Below, in pieces: positions 14,250 through 17,036 of a stretch of 17,036 bases of DNA. This DNA comes from Rhizobacter sp. (GTDB taxonomy: Bacteria; Pseudomonadota; Gammaproteobacteria; Burkholderiales; Burkholderiaceae_C). Below the pieces are notes generated by a model, which saw only the letters and a list, made by a program, of their open reading frames with translations, made no database searches and was not told where the DNA came from. A program made the translations under genes and the position numbers. Each line of letters starts with the position of its first letter. Position 1 is the first letter of the stretch. The stretch spans positions 1 to 17,036 of the forward strand of contig JANXVK010000504.1 in NCBI GenBank assembly GCA_025351675.1. The letters are read 5' to 3'.

Positions 14250-15368
14250 ATGCAACTGAATCAATCCGCCAGTGTATCGGCGGCACTCTCCAAACTGATC
14301 CACGCGGCGATCTCCCGCGACGGCGGCTGGCTGGCGTTCGACCGCTTCATGGCGATGGCGCTGTACGCGCCGGGTCTGGGCTACTACACGAGCCACGGCC
14401 GCAAGTTCGGTACGCTACCCCAATCGGGCAGCGATTTCGTCACCGCGCCGGAGCTCTCGCCGCTGTTCGGGCGCGCGCTTGCGCGGCAGGTGGAGCAGGC
14501 CCTGCAGGCGAGCGACACGCGCGAGGTCTGGGAGTTCGGCGCCGGCTCGGGTGCGCTCGCGGCGCAGTTGCTGGGGGCGCTCGCGGAGCTCGGCCAGCAG
14601 GTCGAGCACTACACGATCGTCGATCTGTCGGGCACGCTGCGCGAGCGTCAGCGCGAACGTCTCGCGGCGTTCGGCGACCGTGTGCGCTGGGTCGACGCGC
14701 TGCCCGCGCAGATCGCCGGCGTGATCGTCGGCAACGAGGTGCTCGATGCGATGCCGGTGCAACTGCTGCATTTCGACGGCACGCAGTGGTTCGAGCGCGG
14801 CGTCGTCGCGCACGGCGAAGGATTCGCGTGGGGCGATCGCCCGAGCGTGCAGAAGCCGCCGTTCGACGGCCCGTTCGCGGCCGGCACGGTCACCGAGACT
14901 CATCAACAAGCGCAGGCCTTCATCGCGACGCTCGCCGAGCGCCTGACCCGTGGCGCAGCGTTCTTCATCGACTACGGCTTTCCCGAAACCGAGTATTACC
15001 ACCCGCAGCGTGACGGCGGCACGCTGATGTGCCACCGCGCGCACCTGGCAGACACCGACCCGCTCGTCGACATCGGCATCAAGGACATCACCGCGCACGT
15101 CAACTTCACCGGCATCGCGCTCGCGGCGCAGAACGCCGGCCTCGACGTGCTCGGCTACACGACGCAGGCGCACTTCCTGATCAACTGCGGTGTGATGGAG
15201 TTGCTTGAAGGTGCCGATCTGCGCACGACGGCGAACACGCAGAAGCTGCTGACCGAGCACGAGATGGGCGAGCTGTTCAAGGTGATCGCATTCGCGAAGG
15301 GCTGCGGCGCCGCATTCAACGCCGAGCCACTCGGCTTCAGCGGCGGCGACCGGACGCACACGCTGTGA
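14250..15368 (+). CDS. MidA/NDUFAF7-family SAM-dependent methyltransferase
   Basis: The 372-residue product belongs to the DUF185 (COG1565) family. Its eukaryotic members (MidA/NDUFAF7) methylate an arginine of a complex I subunit during assembly. Visible blocks are ALYAPGLGYYTSHGRKFG (38-54), GSDFVTAPELSPLFG (60-74), the SAM-binding EFGAGSGALA (95-104) and GVIVGNEVLDAMPV. Near the C-terminus are GVMELLEG and GEL-FKVIAF. The bacterial substrate is not known. The ATG at 14250 is placed by the family start (SALSKLIHAAI-like) and the -10 box just upstream; a longer in-frame start at 14217 would overlap the SDR gene. Its stop overlaps the next gene (GTGA). Confidence 0.9.
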   Translation: MQLNQSASVSAALSKLIHAAISRDGGWLAFDRFMAMALYAPGLGYYTSHGRKFGTLPQSGSDFVTAPELSPLFGRALARQVEQALQASDTREVWEFGAGSGALAAQLLGALAELGQQVEHYTIVDLSGTLRERQRERLAAFGDRVRWVDALPAQIAGVIVGNEVLDAMPVQLLHFDGTQWFERGVVAHGEGFAWGDRPSVQKPPFDGPFAAGTVTETHQQAQAFIATLAERLTRGAAFFIDYGFPETEYYHPQRDGGTLMCHRAHLADTDPLVDIGIKDITAHVNFTGIALAAQNAGLDVLGYTTQAHFLINCGVMELLEGADLRTTANTQKLLTEHEMGELFKVIAFAKGCGAAFNAEPLGFSGGDRTHTL

Positions 15369-15559
15369 TCCGATGGCTGCTGGTGGTCTTCCTCGCGCTG
15401 ATCCTGTTCAGCGGCCTGCGCCCGTGGCTCGAAAAGCTCGGACTGGGCAAGCTCCCCGGCGACTTCCGTTTCCGGCTGTTCGGTCGCGAGTGGTTCGTGC
15501 CGTTCGCCAGCAGCGTGCTGCTGAGCCTGCTGGCGATGGCGATCATGAAGTTTCTCTAG
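15365..15559 (+). CDS. DUF2905 family small membrane protein
   Basis: The 64-residue protein has two hydrophobic helices (about 3-18 and 47-62). They flank a basic loop with LGLGKLPGDFRFRLFGREW, the hallmark of DUF2905. Members are small inner-membrane proteins of unknown function. The GTG start overlaps the methyltransferase stop by four bases, so translation is likely coupled. Confidence 0.88.
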   Translation: MIRWLLVVFLALILFSGLRPWLEKLGLGKLPGDFRFRLFGREWFVPFASSVLLSLLAMAIMKFL

Positions 15560-15565
15560 CGCCGC

Positions 15566-15571
15566 TACGAT
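15566..15571 (+). promoter_or_regulatory. Possible -10 box for the molybdenum hydroxylase gene
   Basis: TACGAT lies in the 47-bp gap after the DUF2905 gene, 35 bases before the ATG. It would give a leader of about 29 bases that contains AAGGA (15594-15598). The -35 region is poor, so read-through from the genes upstream is equally possible. Confidence 0.3.
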
Positions 15572-15606
15572 CGGCAGAACGCGTCATTGCCACAAGGAAC
15601 CCGACC

Positions 15607-17036
15607 ATGAGCACTCCCACCCCCGTCGCCACCCGTTTCGGCAGCGGTCAGGCCGTCAAGCGTGTCGAAGACGCGAGCCTGTTGGTCGGCAAGGGCCAGT
15701 TCACTGACAACGTGCCGGTCGAGGGCGCGGGCTACATCGCCTTTCTGCGCTCGCCCTACGCGCACGCGCGCATCAGGTCGATCGACGTGGCGGCTGCAGC
15801 CGCGATGCCCGGCGTGATTGCGGTCTACACCGGCGCGCAACTGGTCGCGGCGGGCGTCAAGCCGATGCCGAAGCTGGCCGGTTTTCCGCGCGCGAACGGC
15901 CAGCCGCCAGCCACAGCGCTGCGTCATGCGCTCGCGCTCGACACCGTTCGCTTCGTCGGCGAAGCCGTCGCCGCGGTCGTGGCCGAATCGCGCGAGGCCG
16001 CGCGCGACGCGGTCGAGGCGGTGATGGTCGACTATGACGAGCTGCCCGCGGTGGTCGACCCGGTGCGCGCGACCGCGCCCGGCGCACCGGTGCTGTGCCC
16101 CGAAGCGCCCGACAACGTCGCGGCCGAGCTGCGCCACGGCAGCATCGCCGCGACCGAAGCGGCGTTCGCCGCGGCCGCGCACACGGTGTCGCTCGATCTG
16201 GTCAACCAGCGCCTCGCGCCGAACTCGATGGAGCCGCGCAGCATCGTGGCAGCGTTCGACGCCGCCGCGAAACATTTGACCGTTCGCCTGAGCAGCCAGA
16301 TGCCGACCGGCTCGCGCGCCTCGTTCGTCGACGCGATCCCGGGGCTGACCTTGGAGAACACGCGCGTCGTCGTCGGCGACGTCGGCGGTGGCTTCGGCAT
16401 GAAGACCGGCATCCACCCGGAAGACATCGTCGTCGCGTTCGCCGCGAAAGAGCTGAAGCGACCGGTGCGCTGGCAGGCCGAGCGCGTCGAGGAGTTCCTG
16501 TCGGCGGTGCATGGCCGCGATGTGATCAGCCGCGCCGAAATGGCGCTCGATGCGAACGGCCGCGTGCTCGCGATGCGCGTGCGCTCGCTCGCGAACGTCG
16601 GCGCGTATGCGATGGGCGTCGGCGTCGCGATCCAGCTGCTGATCGGGCCGTGGGTCTCGACCAGCGTCTACGACATCCAGACCATCGACCTGCACTTCAT
16701 CGCGGTGATGACCAACACCACGCCGACCGGCGCCTACCGCGGAGCGGGCCGGCCCGAGGCGATCTACATCACCGAGCGGTTGTTCGACGCCGCCGCGCGT
16801 GAAATGAAACTCGACCCGGCCGAACTGCGGCGCCGCAACTTGATCGCGCCCGAGGCGATGCCGTACAAGAACGCGATGGCGCAGACCTATGACAGCGGCC
16901 GCTTCGAGCAGATCCTCGACAAGGGCCTGGCGCTGGCCGACTGGAACGGGTTCGGCGCGCGCCGGCAGCTCAGCGAAGCGAAGGGCCTGCTGCGAGGCCG
17001 CGGCCTCGCGAGCTTTCTCGAATGGACCGGCGGCAA
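15607..17036 (+). CDS. Molybdenum hydroxylase large subunit, form II CoxL-like (truncated by the window edge)
   Basis: The 476 visible residues are the first part of a xanthine oxidase-family molybdopterin-binding subunit, usually about 760-790 long. After an N-terminal domain (SGQAVKRVEDASLLVGKGQF, then LRSPYAHARI at about 48-57) come LVNQRLAPNSMEPR, the MoCo-contact motif GGGFGMKTG from 260, and AYRGAGRPE from 376. AYRGAGR is the form II signature; true aerobic CO dehydrogenases (form I) have AYxCSFR there. The substrate is therefore probably not CO and cannot be read from the sequence. AAGGA eight bases upstream supports the ATG. No FAD or 2Fe-2S subunit gene lies upstream; they may follow to the right. 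Confidence 0.92.
   Translation, partial: MSTPTPVATRFGSGQAVKRVEDASLLVGKGQFTDNVPVEGAGYIAFLRSPYAHARIRSIDVAAAAAMPGVIAVYTGAQLVAAGVKPMPKLAGFPRANGQPPATALRHALALDTVRFVGEAVAAVVAESREAARDAVEAVMVDYDELPAVVDPVRATAPGAPVLCPEAPDNVAAELRHGSIAATEAAFAAAAHTVSLDLVNQRLAPNSMEPRSIVAAFDAAAKHLTVRLSSQMPTGSRASFVDAIPGLTLENTRVVVGDVGGGFGMKTGIHPEDIVVAFAAKELKRPVRWQAERVEEFLSAVHGRDVISRAEMALDANGRVLAMRVRSLANVGAYAMGVGVAIQLLIGPWVSTSVYDIQTIDLHFIAVMTNTTPTGAYRGAGRPEAIYITERLFDAAAREMKLDPAELRRRNLIAPEAMPYKNAMAQTYDSGRFEQILDKGLALADWNGFGARRQLSEAKGLLRGRGLASFLEWTGG

Noticed and set aside
15607..17036. Calling the last gene a CO dehydrogenase (coxL).
   Set aside because: The active-site loop reads AYRGAGR, not the AYxCSFR motif of true aerobic CO dehydrogenases.

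Overview
The window is GC-rich chromosomal DNA that reads like a beta-proteobacterium of the order Burkholderiales. This is inferred from protein features (FolB, TtcA, PurK, DUF6279 and DUF4136 lipoproteins), the tsaB-rimI-udg gene order, and palindromic GCCGCCCCAAG-type repeats. No genus can be named without a search. Almost all of it is housekeeping sequence packed with GTGA/ATGA stop-start overlaps. I found no defence, CRISPR, phage or secondary-metabolite system and no RNA gene.

Left edge (1 to about 530): a scrapyard of insertion sequences. A partial IS1182-type transposase runs off the left end on the minus strand. It abuts a decayed, frameshifted C-terminal piece of an IS3-family transposase. 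The outer end of that IS3 piece appears to interrupt the first codons of a second IS1182-type transposase. About 140 bp of unassigned DNA follows.

672-5417: a minus-strand chaperedoxin gene (cnoX/ybbN) diverges from a plus-strand operon purE-purK-tsaC. The first two make the CAIR step of purine synthesis and the third makes the threonylcarbamoyl-AMP for tRNA t6A. A lipoprotein of SGNH/GDSL-hydrolase fold follows; its nucleophile serine is replaced by glutamate.

5418-9156: an inverted-repeat spacer, then dacB (PBP4-type peptidase) on the minus strand, carrying an in-frame palindromic repeat. Divergent from it is tsaB-rimI-udg (t6A synthesis, ribosomal protein acetyltransferase, family 4 uracil-DNA glycosylase). 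tsaB looks leaderless.

9186-12123: glmU (minus) and a DUF6279 lipoprotein (plus) have start codons that overlap head to head. The lipoprotein converges on a DUF4136 lipoprotein gene.

12142-14232 (minus): a pteridine-reductase-like SDR, folB, ttcA and then the DUF4136 gene form a probable operon. The first two point to folate/pterin metabolism and the third to tRNA 2-thiocytidine.

14250-17036 (plus): a MidA-family methyltransferase with a leaderless-looking start overlaps a small DUF2905 membrane protein. After it begins a molybdenum hydroxylase large subunit of the form II CoxL type, cut by the window edge.

The most unusual points are the repeat inside dacB, related repeats elsewhere, the GDS-to-GDE pseudo-hydrolase, the head-to-head start-codon overlap, two probable leaderless genes, and the PTR1-type SDR beside folB.
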